64,000 nt of DNA from AG1 sp035559775. Its GTDB lineage: Archaea > Thermoproteota > Thermoprotei_A > Sulfolobales > AG1. The notes below the pieces were generated by a model. The model was not told the origin of the DNA. It made no database searches and worked only from the letters and a program-made list of their open reading frames with translations. This document shows positions 17,076 to 25,575 of the stretch, piece after piece. The stretch spans positions 1 to 64,000 of the forward strand of contig DATMAU010000043.1 of the NCBI GenBank assembly GCA_035559775.1, written 5' to 3'. A program made the translations under genes and the position numbers. Position 1 is the stretch's first letter, and each line of letters begins with the position of its first letter.

Positions 17076-17861
17076 TTGCAACGAGAACCATTGATCCTAA
17101 AGATAGGGGGCTCGGTGATCACGGATAAAGAGAGACCGTTAACAATAGATAGAGAATCGATAGAGGCTATAGCCCAAGAGATCGGTGAGGCCTATAGAGA
17201 GGGCCTTAAAAAAATAATCCTAATCCATGGCGGGGGGAGCTATGGGCATTACGTGGTTAGGAACCTCATCAACGCTAGAGGCGGAATCGATGAGGAGGGG
17301 TTCTCTGAGGTGACTTGGTGGATGGGCGAGCTTAATAGGGAGCTTGTTATGAGGCTTAGGAGTAGAGGACTTCCCGCTGTCTCTATCTCAACCCACTCTA
17401 TATTTTATGAGAGATCCGATGGATCGCTAGGCTACCATCTCGAACCAATCGTGATGATGATAGAAAGGGAGCTGATCCCAGTATTATATGGGGATGCCAT
17501 AGTTTCTGGAAAAACTCGTTATACCATACTATCAGGCGACACGATAGCATGGAGACTCTCTCTAGAGCTTGGATGTGAGAGAGTCCTCTTTGCCACTAAC
17601 GTGGATGGCGTTTTCGATAGGGATCCTTCGAAACCGGGTGCTAGGCTCCTCAAAGAGCTCAGGATCTCAAGCAATATTGCGTCTCTAGATGATAGCTCCT
17701 CTAAATACGATGTCACTGGGGGCATGAGGAGGAAGATCCTCGAGGGTTTGGAGCCTCTGAGGAGAGGTGCGAGAGCCCTGATATTCAATGGCAGGAAGAA
17801 GGGGAATATATATAGAGCTTTAAAGGGATACGAGGATGTTGGGACGGTGGTGATCTATTGA
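17076..17861 (+). CDS. ipk: Isopentenyl phosphate kinase
   Basis: Phosphorylates isopentenyl phosphate to isopentenyl diphosphate, the last step of the archaeal alternative mevalonate pathway. A 261-residue amino-acid-kinase fold: ILKIGGSVITDKE at the N-terminus, LIHGGGSYGHY with the catalytic His near residue 60, PVLYGDAIV, ILSGDTIAWRLSLELG, VLFATNVDGVFDRDP and YDVTGGMRRKI. The TTG start lies about 18 bases after a TATA-like ACTTAAATT, close for a promoter, so the true start could be the TTG at 17091. Its stop overlaps the IDI-2 start by 4 bases, so the two enzymes making and isomerising IPP are co-expressed. Confidence 0.93.
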   Translation: MQREPLILKIGGSVITDKERPLTIDRESIEAIAQEIGEAYREGLKKIILIHGGGSYGHYVVRNLINARGGIDEEGFSEVTWWMGELNRELVMRLRSRGLPAVSISTHSIFYERSDGSLGYHLEPIVMMIERELIPVLYGDAIVSGKTRYTILSGDTIAWRLSLELGCERVLFATNVDGVFDRDPSKPGARLLKELRISSNIASLDDSSSKYDVTGGMRRKILEGLEPLRRGARALIFNGRKKGNIYRALKGYEDVGTVVIY

Positions 17862-18970
17862 GCACACCCTCTAGAAAGCTTGAGCATATAGACATAGTTC
17901 TCACCGAGAATGTCGAGGGCCCTGGGTCTACGTGGTTTGAGCATGTCCACCTGATCCACAGGGCAACCCCTGAGGTGGATTTCGATGAGGTGAGGATCGA
18001 GATCTCTTTCCTTGGCAAGAGGCTGAAGGCACCCATAGTGATCACTGGCATGACTGGAGGTCATGCAGATGTTGCCCATGTTAACAAGGCTATCGCAGAG
18101 GCTGCAGAGGAGCTAGGCATAGCTATGGGCGTAGGCTCTCAGAGGGCTGCTCTAGAGGATCCTTCCAGGGCTGAGTCTTTCTCAATAGCTAGAAGAGTCG
18201 CTCCAAACACTGTTATCATAGCCAACCTCGGGGCTCCCCAGCTTGTCAGGGGCTATGGCGTTAGCGAGGTTAGGAGAGCTATAGAGATGATAGATGCTGA
18301 CGCCATAGCTATACATCTCAATGCAGCGCAAGAGGTGATCCAGCCTGAGGGTGAGCCAACGTTTAGAAAGGTTGTGGAGAGGATAGAACATATAGCCTCA
18401 GCGATAGATAGGCCAGTGATCATTAAGGAGACAGGGTGCGGGTTATCTATGGAGGTTGTGGATGAGCTTAGAAGAATAGGCATAAAGATCTTCGATGTAT
18501 CAGGCTACGGAGGCACCAACTGGGTTTTGGTGGAGAAGCACAGGGCTGTTAGGAAAGGTGAGGATCTCAAGGCTGCAATAGCAGAGGATCTATCACTATG
18601 GGGAATACCAACAGCAGCATCAATCATAGAGGCTAGATATATCGCGCCAGAAGCCACACTGATAGGAAGCGGCGGTGTAAGAACATCACTAGACGCTGTA
18701 AAAACCCTAGCCCTCGGAGCAGACCTGGTTGGAATAGCAAAACCAGCTCTCGAAGCCTACTACTCAGGAAGATTAAAACTCTACTTAAAAAGCCTTATAC
18801 ACGGAATAAAAGCAGCGATCTTCCTCACAGGGTCTAGAAGCATAGATGAACTGAGAGAAAAACCAATAGTAATAACAGGACCCCTAAGAGAATGGATGAT
18901 CGAGAGGAGGATAGATAGAGAAGCGTATGAAATAGCAAGGAGAAAGATCGTTGCCAAGGGGATCCTATAG
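17858..18970 (+). CDS. fni: Type 2 isopentenyl-diphosphate delta-isomerase
   Basis: FMN- and NAD(P)H-dependent interconversion of IPP and DMAPP. The 370-residue protein has the family blocks HVHLIHRATPEVDFDEV, APIVITGMTGGH, AMGVGSQRAAL, NLGAPQLV, IHLNAAQEVIQPEGE (the QPEGE segment contributes the catalytic Gln/Glu), IIKETGCGLS, FDVSGYGGTNW and IGSGGVRTSLD. The TTG start overlaps the ipk stop. The last 124 bases of the gene, including the stop and one base beyond, recur at 23002-23125 with one mismatch, bracketing a transporter operon. Codon choice drifts from G/T-ending in the first half to A/C-ending in the last third. Confidence 0.95.
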   Translation: MSTPSRKLEHIDIVLTENVEGPGSTWFEHVHLIHRATPEVDFDEVRIEISFLGKRLKAPIVITGMTGGHADVAHVNKAIAEAAEELGIAMGVGSQRAALEDPSRAESFSIARRVAPNTVIIANLGAPQLVRGYGVSEVRRAIEMIDADAIAIHLNAAQEVIQPEGEPTFRKVVERIEHIASAIDRPVIIKETGCGLSMEVVDELRRIGIKIFDVSGYGGTNWVLVEKHRAVRKGEDLKAAIAEDLSLWGIPTAASIIEARYIAPEATLIGSGGVRTSLDAVKTLALGADLVGIAKPALEAYYSGRLKLYLKSLIHGIKAAIFLTGSRSIDELREKPIVITGPLREWMIERRIDREAYEIARRKIVAKGIL

Positions 18971-18971
18971 C
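18848..18971 (+). repeat. 124-bp direct repeat, left copy (3' end of fni)
   Basis: Identical to 23002-23125 except one transition (GCGTATG here, GCGCATG there). It comprises the last 40 codons and stop of the isomerase gene, starting GAACTGAGAG and ending CCTATAGC. This arrangement is expected for the gene-restoring att site of an element integrated in a gene's 3' end, or for a segmental duplication. Confidence 0.9.
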
Positions 18972-19676
18972 CGCTAGAGACGGCAGAACACGAGCTGGGA
19001 GGTAGAATAGGATAGAGAGACGTGAGACCCAGTATAGAGACACCTATGTCTAAGCAAGCTATTTCAGGATTCATTGAGATTATAATGGCCGCGCTGGTTC
19101 TCCTACTAGATCCTCGAGGCTTTATAGATATGTAGACTTACGATCTCTGAAACGCCGTTTATTGGAGTATATCTGCCCACTATATAGGCATGCCATGAAG
19201 ATCCTAATGAGATGGATAAGGTTCCTAGTCACTCTACTTTTTTGAAGTTGCAGAACCACTTCTATCTACGATAGTATATCAGGCAGCTCCTAATCTACTA
19301 ATCATATATCTCAGGAATAATCAGGAATAATTAGAATCTGAAGAGGCTTACGCAACTATTAGGAGCTTCTGAAAAAGCTTGAGTCTATAACAAGACTCAT
19401 AAGCCCTAGAAGGAAAACCATATAAGGTATAGCGCGCTTTCGAGAGATCAATTATCCCACATCCGGAGCATCTCCACCAATTAAAAAAATACCTATACGG
19501 GAACTGTTTCTAGAGACTGAGGTTCTGGGCCGTATAGGCTCTTCTAGATATGTAGTTCTTGGGACTATAAGTTGAATAAAAGTTTTTACAATATTTAATC
19601 ACTACTAAGCCTCATTTTAACAAGTTCTATATTAAGCTTTTAAGCTTTAGTAAATAGATCTTTGTGGGATGAGATC
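18972..19676. other. Intergenic stretch at the left edge of the transporter island
   Basis: About 690 bases without a convincing gene. It is A+T-rich, with a short tandem TCAGGAATAA at about 19311-19330. A stretch GCTTTTAAGCTTTAG near 19637-19651 is the likely TATA/BRE region for the transporter operon, about 30 bases before the start. No integrase, tRNA or repeat-family copy was found in it. Confidence 0.5.
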
Positions 19677-20687
19677 GTGGTGATGTTTTCCCCAGGAATT
19701 TCCAAGTCTATGTCCATACTGATTATCGTGTTATTGGTTGCGGTCGTTGCTGGTGGTATTTACTACTATAATATCTCAGTTTCAGCACCTCCTAAATACC
19801 CATCTAAACCAATCACATTTATAGTATCTTGGGCTGCTGGTGGCGGAACAGATCGTACTGCAAGGATGCTAGCCGCCCTCCTAGAAAATATGACTGGTTG
19901 GAAAGTTGTGGTCGAAAATAAAGCTGGCGGTGGAGGTACAATAGGTCACCTAGCTATGGCCACAGCACCTTCAGACGGCTATACGGTCGGTATAATAACG
20001 TTTGAACTGTCCACATTCGAGTGGATGGGTTTAGCTAATGTGTCGTATAAGAACTTTAAGCCCGTCTTACTCTATAACACAGACCCAGCCGCAGTCATTG
20101 TAAGGGCTGACGCACCATGGAAAGATATTATAGAGCTTACCAATTTCATTAAAGCAAACCCAGGAAAATTAAAGGCTTCAGGAACAGCTAAAGGAGGTGT
20201 TTGGGATTTAGCCAGGATAGGGTGGCTTAGAGCTGCTGGCGTAGATCCAAACGCCCTTCCATGGATACCTAGTGCTGGTGCAGCACCATGCCTCCAGGAA
20301 TTAATCGCCGGCGGTGTAGACATATGTACATGTAGTTTACCTGAAGCTGGACCACTCATAGAAGCTGGTAAAGTAAAGGCACTAGCCGTTATGGCTGATA
20401 AGAGAAACCCTGCATTCCCTAACGTACCAACACTTAAGGAAATGGGTATTGACTGGTCCTTCGCTGCTTGGAGGGGTGTAGCAGTACCTAAGGGAACGCC
20501 AGACGACATAGTGAAGGTTCTTCACGATGCCATTAGGAAAGTCATCGACTCTCCACAGTGGAAGGAGTTTATGGATAAGAATGGTTTCGGTATGACATAT
20601 ATGCCACCAGAAGAATTCGCAAGATTTCTAGAGAACGATTATAAAGTTGTGGGCGAGCTACTTAGGTCGGCTGGATACACTAAGTAG
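19677..20687 (+). CDS. tctC: Tripartite tricarboxylate transporter, substrate-binding protein (TctC/Bug family)
   Basis: Extracytoplasmic solute receptor for a carboxylate, partner of TctA and TctB. An N-terminal hydrophobic anchor (about residues 8-28) is followed by the Bug-family mature domain: YPSKPITFIVSWAAGGGTDRTAR, VVVENKAGGGGTIGHLAMA, PSDGYTVGI, SAGAAPCLQELIAGGVDICT, GKVKALAVMADKRNPAFPNV and PKGTPDDIVKVLHDAI. I take the GTG at 19677; GTG 19680 and ATG 19683 are also possible. First gene of the operon. The family is mainly bacterial, and the operon sits between two copies of the fni 3' end, so horizontal acquisition is likely. The substrate cannot be told from sequence. Confidence 0.9.
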   Translation: MVMFSPGISKSMSILIIVLLVAVVAGGIYYYNISVSAPPKYPSKPITFIVSWAAGGGTDRTARMLAALLENMTGWKVVVENKAGGGGTIGHLAMATAPSDGYTVGIITFELSTFEWMGLANVSYKNFKPVLLYNTDPAAVIVRADAPWKDIIELTNFIKANPGKLKASGTAKGGVWDLARIGWLRAAGVDPNALPWIPSAGAAPCLQELIAGGVDICTCSLPEAGPLIEAGKVKALAVMADKRNPAFPNVPTLKEMGIDWSFAAWRGVAVPKGTPDDIVKVLHDAIRKVIDSPQWKEFMDKNGFGMTYMPPEEFARFLENDYKVVGELLRSAGYTK

Positions 20688-20700
20688 TTGGGATATTGCG

Positions 20701-21198
20701 ATGAAAGATGACGCTATAGCGGGGGCTGTTAGTCTATCACTAGGTATATTTTTTATACTCTTATCCAGAGATCTACCGGTTTTCGTTGCTAAAGGGTATC
20801 CAGGACCTTCTTTCTTCCCTCTAATTCTCTCATCATCACTTTTACTCTGCGGCCTAATTTTAATAACAAGGTTTTATAGGGGTATGAAAATGGGTAGAGA
20901 GGACAATCATTTAAGGCAGGATACCGAGTTATTAAGAAGCATGATTAAAGACACGCCCTTTAAGAATGCTATTAAATTCCTTGTTTTAGCATTTATTTAC
21001 ATATTATTGATACCATATATAGGATTCCTCCTAACCTCGATGCTGTTCACATTTATAACACAGGTTATTTATAGAGTTCCTGTGTTGAAGGCCTTAGCTA
21101 TAAGCTTTGCAGCAGTATTCTCTGTATATCTGCTATTTATAATGATACTTAGAGTTGTGGTTCCAGAGCCTATATTAGGCGCATTGGTTTTTAGGTGA
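20701..21198 (+). CDS. tctB: Tripartite tricarboxylate transporter small subunit TctB
   Basis: A small membrane subunit of about 165 residues with four predicted helices in the usual TctB spacing: residues ~8-24, 39-57, 93-115 and 128-153. GYPGPSFFPLILSSSLLLCG is the family's characteristic second-helix entry (G-PxxFP). The long frame from 20647 adds residues overlapping the tctC end; I choose the ATG at 20701 (MKDDAIAGAV), just after the tctC stop. It lies between tctC and tctA and completes the transporter. Confidence 0.87.
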   Translation: MKDDAIAGAVSLSLGIFFILLSRDLPVFVAKGYPGPSFFPLILSSSLLLCGLILITRFYRGMKMGREDNHLRQDTELLRSMIKDTPFKNAIKFLVLAFIYILLIPYIGFLLTSMLFTFITQVIYRVPVLKALAISFAAVFSVYLLFIMILRVVVPEPILGALVFR

Positions 21199-21204
21199 TG
21201 TTAG

Positions 21205-22683
21205 ATGGTTCTTGAAATACTTCAAATGATAATGCAACCTCACGTGTTATTAGCGATGTTTCTTGCAATGTTCTTCGGCGTCTTCGTAGGTGCGATGCCC
21301 GGATTAACGGCAACCATGGCTACAGCGCTCTTAATACCATTCACATATTTCATGGACCCATTGACAGGTTTGTCTATGATAATAGCTATGACTGCTGTCG
21401 CTATATTTGCAGGTGATATACCTTCCGTGCTTCTTAAAATCCCTGGAACGCCTGCATCGGCTGCTCAAACCATAGACGCATATGCATTGGCGAGGAAAAA
21501 ACCCCCTGTTGAAGTGCTGAACGTTGACTTAGTATGTAGTATTATTGGAGGTATAATCGGATCCCTCATACTCATCTTTTCCGCACCAGCCTTAGCAGAG
21601 TTCGCAGTTAATTTCACAACCGTTGAGTATTTCTGGCTAGCTTTGTGGGGGCTTTCAATGGCTATTGTGATATCTGCTGAGAAGCCTATTAGAGGTGTTA
21701 TAGGGGTTATCATAGGCTTCTTAATAGCTACCATAGGTATAGACCCGGTGTATGGTTATGTGAGATTCACGTTTGGTAGTATTGATCTGCTTAGCGGCAT
21801 TAGCTTCATACCCGCAATGATAGGGCTATTCGCCATACCCGAACTGCTTAGGCAGATATCAAGGCCTTATGAGAGATATGAGGTTCAGCTATTAAAGAGC
21901 AAGAACCCCTACGGGTTGGTTATAGTATCTTTAAAGAAACATAAGATAATCTTAGTGAGGTCGTCGTTAATAGGTACTTTCATAGGTGCGTTACCCGGAG
22001 CTGGTGCGGATATAGCTGCATGGACCGCCTATGGTGTGGAAAAGAGGGTGAGCAAGAAGCCCGAGGAGTTTGGCAAAGGATCCTTAGAGGGTATAGTTGC
22101 TTCAACAGCTGCTAACAATGCAGCCTTAAGCGGTGCGTGGATACCGCTTCTCGTCTTCGGGATCCCAGGGGATTCGATAACAGCTATAGTTTTGGGGGCC
22201 CTAATGGCACATGGTTTAAGGCCAGGTCCTACGCTTTTCGAAAAGCATGAAACTTTGGTAGCAGCTCTGTTTGCAACGTTCATATTAGCCAATCTGCTCA
22301 TGTTATTAGTTGGTTATATCGCAATTAAGCTATCAAGTAACGTATTAAGAGTGCCTAGGAACGTTCTAGTACCCTTAATATTCCTGTACTGTGTTATAGG
22401 ATCCTATGCTGTTAATAATAGCCTATTCGATGTATGGATTATGCTTATATTTGGCATTCTAGGGTATTTCATGGAGAGACTAAGGATACCAATAGCATCA
22501 GTGGTTTTAGCAATAATCCTCGGACCCATGGTTGAGTTTAACTTCATAACATCCTTAATAAAGTCAGATCTAAACCCTCTCATCTTCGTCTCTAGACCTA
22601 TAAGCATAGCATTAGCATCCCTGGCATTATTTACCTGGCTACTACCGTTCATAAGGACTAAAAAGACTAAGAAAAGAGAGTGA
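21205..22683 (+). CDS. tctA: Tripartite tricarboxylate transporter large permease TctA
   Basis: The 492-residue ion-coupled permease with about 12 helices. Typical segments are FFGVFVGAMPGLTATMATALLIP near the N-terminus, FAGDIPSVLLKIPGTPASAAQ with TIDAYALARK, and the internal repeat IGALPGAGADIAAWTAYGVEKR followed by EGIVASTAANNAALSGAWIPLL and FGIPGDSITAIVLGALMAHG. The ATG is preceded by GGTGATGTTAG, a good Shine-Dalgarno. Third operon gene, six bases after tctB. Codon use (more TTA, GTT and GCT) appears more A+T-rich than in neighbouring house-keeping genes, consistent with acquisition. Confidence 0.95.
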   Translation: MVLEILQMIMQPHVLLAMFLAMFFGVFVGAMPGLTATMATALLIPFTYFMDPLTGLSMIIAMTAVAIFAGDIPSVLLKIPGTPASAAQTIDAYALARKKPPVEVLNVDLVCSIIGGIIGSLILIFSAPALAEFAVNFTTVEYFWLALWGLSMAIVISAEKPIRGVIGVIIGFLIATIGIDPVYGYVRFTFGSIDLLSGISFIPAMIGLFAIPELLRQISRPYERYEVQLLKSKNPYGLVIVSLKKHKIILVRSSLIGTFIGALPGAGADIAAWTAYGVEKRVSKKPEEFGKGSLEGIVASTAANNAALSGAWIPLLVFGIPGDSITAIVLGALMAHGLRPGPTLFEKHETLVAALFATFILANLLMLLVGYIAIKLSSNVLRVPRNVLVPLIFLYCVIGSYAVNNSLFDVWIMLIFGILGYFMERLRIPIASVVLAIILGPMVEFNFITSLIKSDLNPLIFVSRPISIALASLALFTWLLPFIRTKKTKKRE

Positions 22684-23001
22684 GAAAAACAAACAGTCCT
22701 GAAATTAAGCACACTATCTAATCGAGCTTTGAGGAAATCCCAGGGTCAGTCTATACTCCACCTTTAGATGATAGCATATCCATAACGCTTATAACACGGG
22801 CCATAGGTTACAGCTAATTAAGGGTTGGCTAACAAGATCTTAACAACTACAAGACAACCGTAGTCTGTCGCCTATAGTACACAATTACACCATTGACACA
22901 ACATAAGATAACATTGCCAATCACTGCTTATATCTACCAGAGCACAGAAAGCTGAAGACACATACTAACCAATCCCGATAACAAGCTGCTGACAGTTCGG
23001 C
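22684..23001. other. Non-coding tail of the transporter island
   Basis: About 320 bases between tctA and the right-hand fni repeat. No frame of coding quality, no repeat-family copy, and no hairpin of note. It may be the remnant of element sequence. Confidence 0.45.
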
Positions 23002-23125
23002 GAACTGAGAGAAAAACCAATAGTAATAACAGGACCCCTAAGAGAATGGATGATCGAGAGGAGGATAGATAGAGAAGCGCATGAAATAGCAAGGAGAAAG
23101 ATCGTTGCCAAGGGGATCCTATAGC
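23002..23125 (+). repeat. 124-bp direct repeat, right copy (orphan 3' end of fni)
   Basis: Duplicates 18848-18971 with one mismatch and has no isomerase sequence upstream of it, so it is a gene fragment, not a second gene. Together with the left copy it brackets 4030 bp holding the TctCBA operon. An excised circle would be 4154 bp long. Confidence 0.9.
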
Positions 23126-23528
23126 TGTTGGGATTAATAAAGCCCAGACAGCTCTCTTAGTAAAAAACCTCGGGTTTAGCCATTATGGACGGAGGACAGA
23201 GACCCACCTCTGATAGCTATGCTGTTATTGGATAGGTTAATAATGCTCCCAATAAGCCAACGAATAGCGAGTAAGCGCTGAGGAGAACTGTTCTAATGAT
23301 CAAGACACCCGGCTAACACGAACACTATGAGAACAGGATAAAATAAAGGCAAGGGAAACAACGTAGAAGCCTAGTTTACGGAATCCCTGTGGATCAAGTT
23401 ATTGAGGAAACAACATTCTAGGGGGCTGAGTAGCATAGAGCATAGTGTAAGCTGTGGTTTTTAATTCCATTCCATAATCTATAACAAGTTATAGCTCTAC
23501 TTACCAATAGCGTTAGAGGGGCTATTGA
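23126..23528. other. Intergenic stretch before the trehalose operon
   Basis: About 400 bases with no recognisable gene or RNA. A purine-rich GAGGGG about 12 bases before the GTG start at 23529 may be the treZ ribosome binding site. Confidence 0.45.
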
Positions 23529-24827
23529 GTGCTGGGAGCAATATTTGATGGAAAGGGTTGCGCGAGATTCACTGTGTGGGCTCCTTATCAAAACAGGCTC
23601 TGGATCAAAATTCAGGGGAAAGGTTCCTATGAGATGGAGAGAGGTGATAAGGGTTATTTTACTCTTGAGCTATGCGGTGTAAAGCCTGGTGATTTGTATT
23701 GGTTAATGCTCAGCGATGGATCCCTTATCCCTGATCCTGCATCTAGGTTCCAGCCTGAGGGGGTTCATGGCCCTTCTAGTATTATAGATCCCAGTTATCC
23801 TTGGAGGTATGATCGCGTTAGAGTAGCATTAGAGGATCTCGTGATCTATGAGGTTCATATTGGGACATTTACTCCAAAGGGTACCTTTGACGCAGCTATT
23901 GAGAAGCTTGATCACCTTGTGAATTTAGGTGTAACGGCCATAGAGATCATGCCCATAGCACAGTCTCCTGGGGATCGTGATTGGGGTTATAATGGGGTCT
24001 ATCTCTATGCTGTTCAGAATACCTATGGAGGCCCTTCTGGATTTAGGAGGTTTGTTGATGAAGCCCATGCTAGGGGATTGGCTGTGATCCTCGATGTTGT
24101 TTATAACCACATAGGGCCCGAGGGAAATTATATGGGTAGGCTGGGCCCCTATCTAACTAATAGGTATAGAACACCTTGGGGGCTTACCTTTAACTTCGAT
24201 GGTCCAGGAAGTGATGAGGTAAGAAGGTTTATTCTCGATAATGTCCGGTTCTGGTTGTCCGAGTATAGGGTCGATGGGCTAAGGCTCGACGCTATCCATG
24301 CTATATATGATAACTCTCTCAGGCATATTTTGCAAGAGATAGCTGAGGTGACCCATAGTCTCGGGGGGTTTGTTATAGCTGAGAGCGACCTGAACGACCC
24401 AAAGATCGTTAGCAGGGAATGCGGCTATGGACTCGATGCTCAGTGGAATGACGATTTCCACCACGCTGTGCATGCCTACATAACTGGAGAGACTACCGGG
24501 TATTATGCTGATTTCGGGAGTATAGGTGATATTGCTAAAGCCTATAGAGAGGTTTTCGTCTACGATGGAAAGTATTCTAGATATAGGGGGAAGACCCATG
24601 GAGCACCTGTAGGCGATCTCGATGGATGCAGGTTTGTGGTCTATATTCAGAACCACGATCAGGTGGGTAACAGAGGAGGCGGGGAGAGACTCTCCAGCCT
24701 CGTTGATAAGAAGACATACCTCGCAGCAGCATCTCTATATATGCTCTCACCATACATACCAATGATCTTCATGGGCGAGGAGTATTTTGAGAAAAAACCC
24801 TTTCTATATTTCTCAAGCTTCTCAGAC

Positions 24828-25040
24828 CGTTTGTCCCTGGATGTTCATTCCAATCATTTTATTCTCGTTCATGGTCTTATCCAGGGACTTCCACCTCTAC
24901 CCGCAGGATCTCTCTGATCCTGCGGGGTCATGGGCGGCCGTCGAGCCGAACGGCACGCGGCTCCCATCTAGCTCGTGCCCCAGACGGCTTGGAGCACTGC
25001 TCCCATCGCCGTCCGGGGCTTGTGTGGGGAGACCCACACC
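24828..25040 (-). ncRNA. Predicted omega-RNA-like transcript within the treZ element
   Basis: A TATA box TATTTATAAG (minus strand, 25061-25070) is centred 25 bases before the G that opens hairpin E. A transcript from 25040 would run E-D-C-B-A, about 213 nt, and continue into treZ antisense sequence as a possible guide. Order, length and 3' placement match TnpB-associated RNAs. Hairpin C changes in a compensatory way between copies (closing G-C here, A-T in copy 1). That it is transcribed is a prediction. Confidence 0.5.
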
Positions 25041-25060
25041 AAGAGTAATCCATTTCAAAG

Positions 25061-25070
25061 CTTATAAATA
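25061..25070 (-). promoter_or_regulatory. TATA box of the predicted element RNA
   Basis: TATTTATAAG on the minus strand, 25 bases from the first base of hairpin E. The same sequence read on the plus strand (CTTATAAATA) is also a good TATA box pointing out of the element toward the rest of treZ, so direction is ambiguous. Confidence 0.45.
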
Positions 25071-25575
25071 CCTTAGGTGTTAGGGGAGCAACTTTTAGGC
25101 ATGCCCCAATACCCATAAGAATTTCCAAAGCATATTAATCCTCACTATGTATATCAAAAAGAAAACAGCCCCGAGATCGCGGGGAAGGTCAGCGAGTCAC
25201 GTAGAAAGGAGTATGGGCAGACTATAGATCCCCAGAGTCGCGAGGCTTATGAACTCTCGAAGCTTAGCTGGGAGATAGATCCAGAGGTTCTTGAGTTCTA
25301 TAAGAAGCTTATAAAGATTAGGAGGCTCTATGGGAATAAGTGCTCGAGAAGGGTTGAGGTCTTCTATGGTGATAACTGGGTTTTGGTAGGGATGGAGAGG
25401 ATCGTGATAATAACGTCTTTCAAGAAGCTCAGCAGAGTTAAATCGCCCTATAGAGGAGAACTACTCCTAGATACCGGAGGCTATCCAGAGAATATAGCTG
25501 AGGATCGGTACTACGATGTGGACATAGGTGTAGGGATATATTTAAAGAGCAGTAGAAATAGGTAGGAGCTTCTCC

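Larger units (their letters stand above)
24828..25169 (-). mobile_element. 342-bp omega-RNA-like mini-element inserted in treZ, copy 2 (best preserved)
   Basis: Boundaries are set by restoring the treZ frame, with up to three ambiguous C's. There is no target duplication, as for IS200/IS605 elements. Plus-strand hairpins are: A, GTCCCTGGAT/ATCCAGGGAC (24833-24842 with 24879-24888); B, CCCGCAGGATC/GATCCTGCGGG (24900-24926); C, GAGCCG/CGGCTC (24943-24963); D, a 12-bp stem with one mismatch (24977-24988 with 25008-25019) enclosing GGAGC/GCTCC; and E, GTGTGGG/CCCACAC (25022-25039). On the minus strand a short frame reads GVGLPTQAPDGDGSS...LDGSRVPFGSTAAHDPAG and then a stop, which I take as a TnpB-like C-terminal tail. 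No transposase gene is inside. Confidence 0.75.
23529..25565 (+). pseudogene. treZ: Maltooligosyltrehalose trehalohydrolase (TreZ), interrupted by a 342-bp insertion
   Basis: TreZ releases trehalose from maltooligosyltrehalose made by TreY. Codons 1-433 (23529-24827) give a normal GH13 enzyme: an N-terminal CBM48 domain (FTVWAPYQNRLWIKI), VYEVHIGTFTPKGTF, VVYNHIGPEGNY, VDGLRLDAIHAIYD, AESDLNDPKI, QNHDQVGNRGGGE and MGEEYFEKKPFLYFSSFSD. The frame then enters foreign sequence and stops at 24917. The missing C-terminus resumes at 25170 as PEIAGKVSESRRKEYG and runs to 25565. Joining 24827 to 25170 restores FSDPEIAG, matching the family's FSDP, and gives about 564 residues, the usual TreZ length. 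First gene of a treZ-treX-treY operon; both other genes are intact. Confidence 0.92.

Noticed and set aside
23002..23125. Second isomerase gene fragment under expression
   Set aside because: Only the last 40 codons are present, without a start or ribosome binding site; it is a duplicated end.
24928..25128. 66-residue minus-strand reading frame inside the treZ element
   Set aside because: It is in a different frame from the conserved tail peptide, is not kept in the other copies, and overlaps the predicted structured RNA.
24828..25169. Insertion as a plain transcription terminator or intergenic repeat
   Set aside because: It disrupts a recognisable gene with precise ends and recurs elsewhere in whole or part, so it is a mobile sequence and not a terminator.
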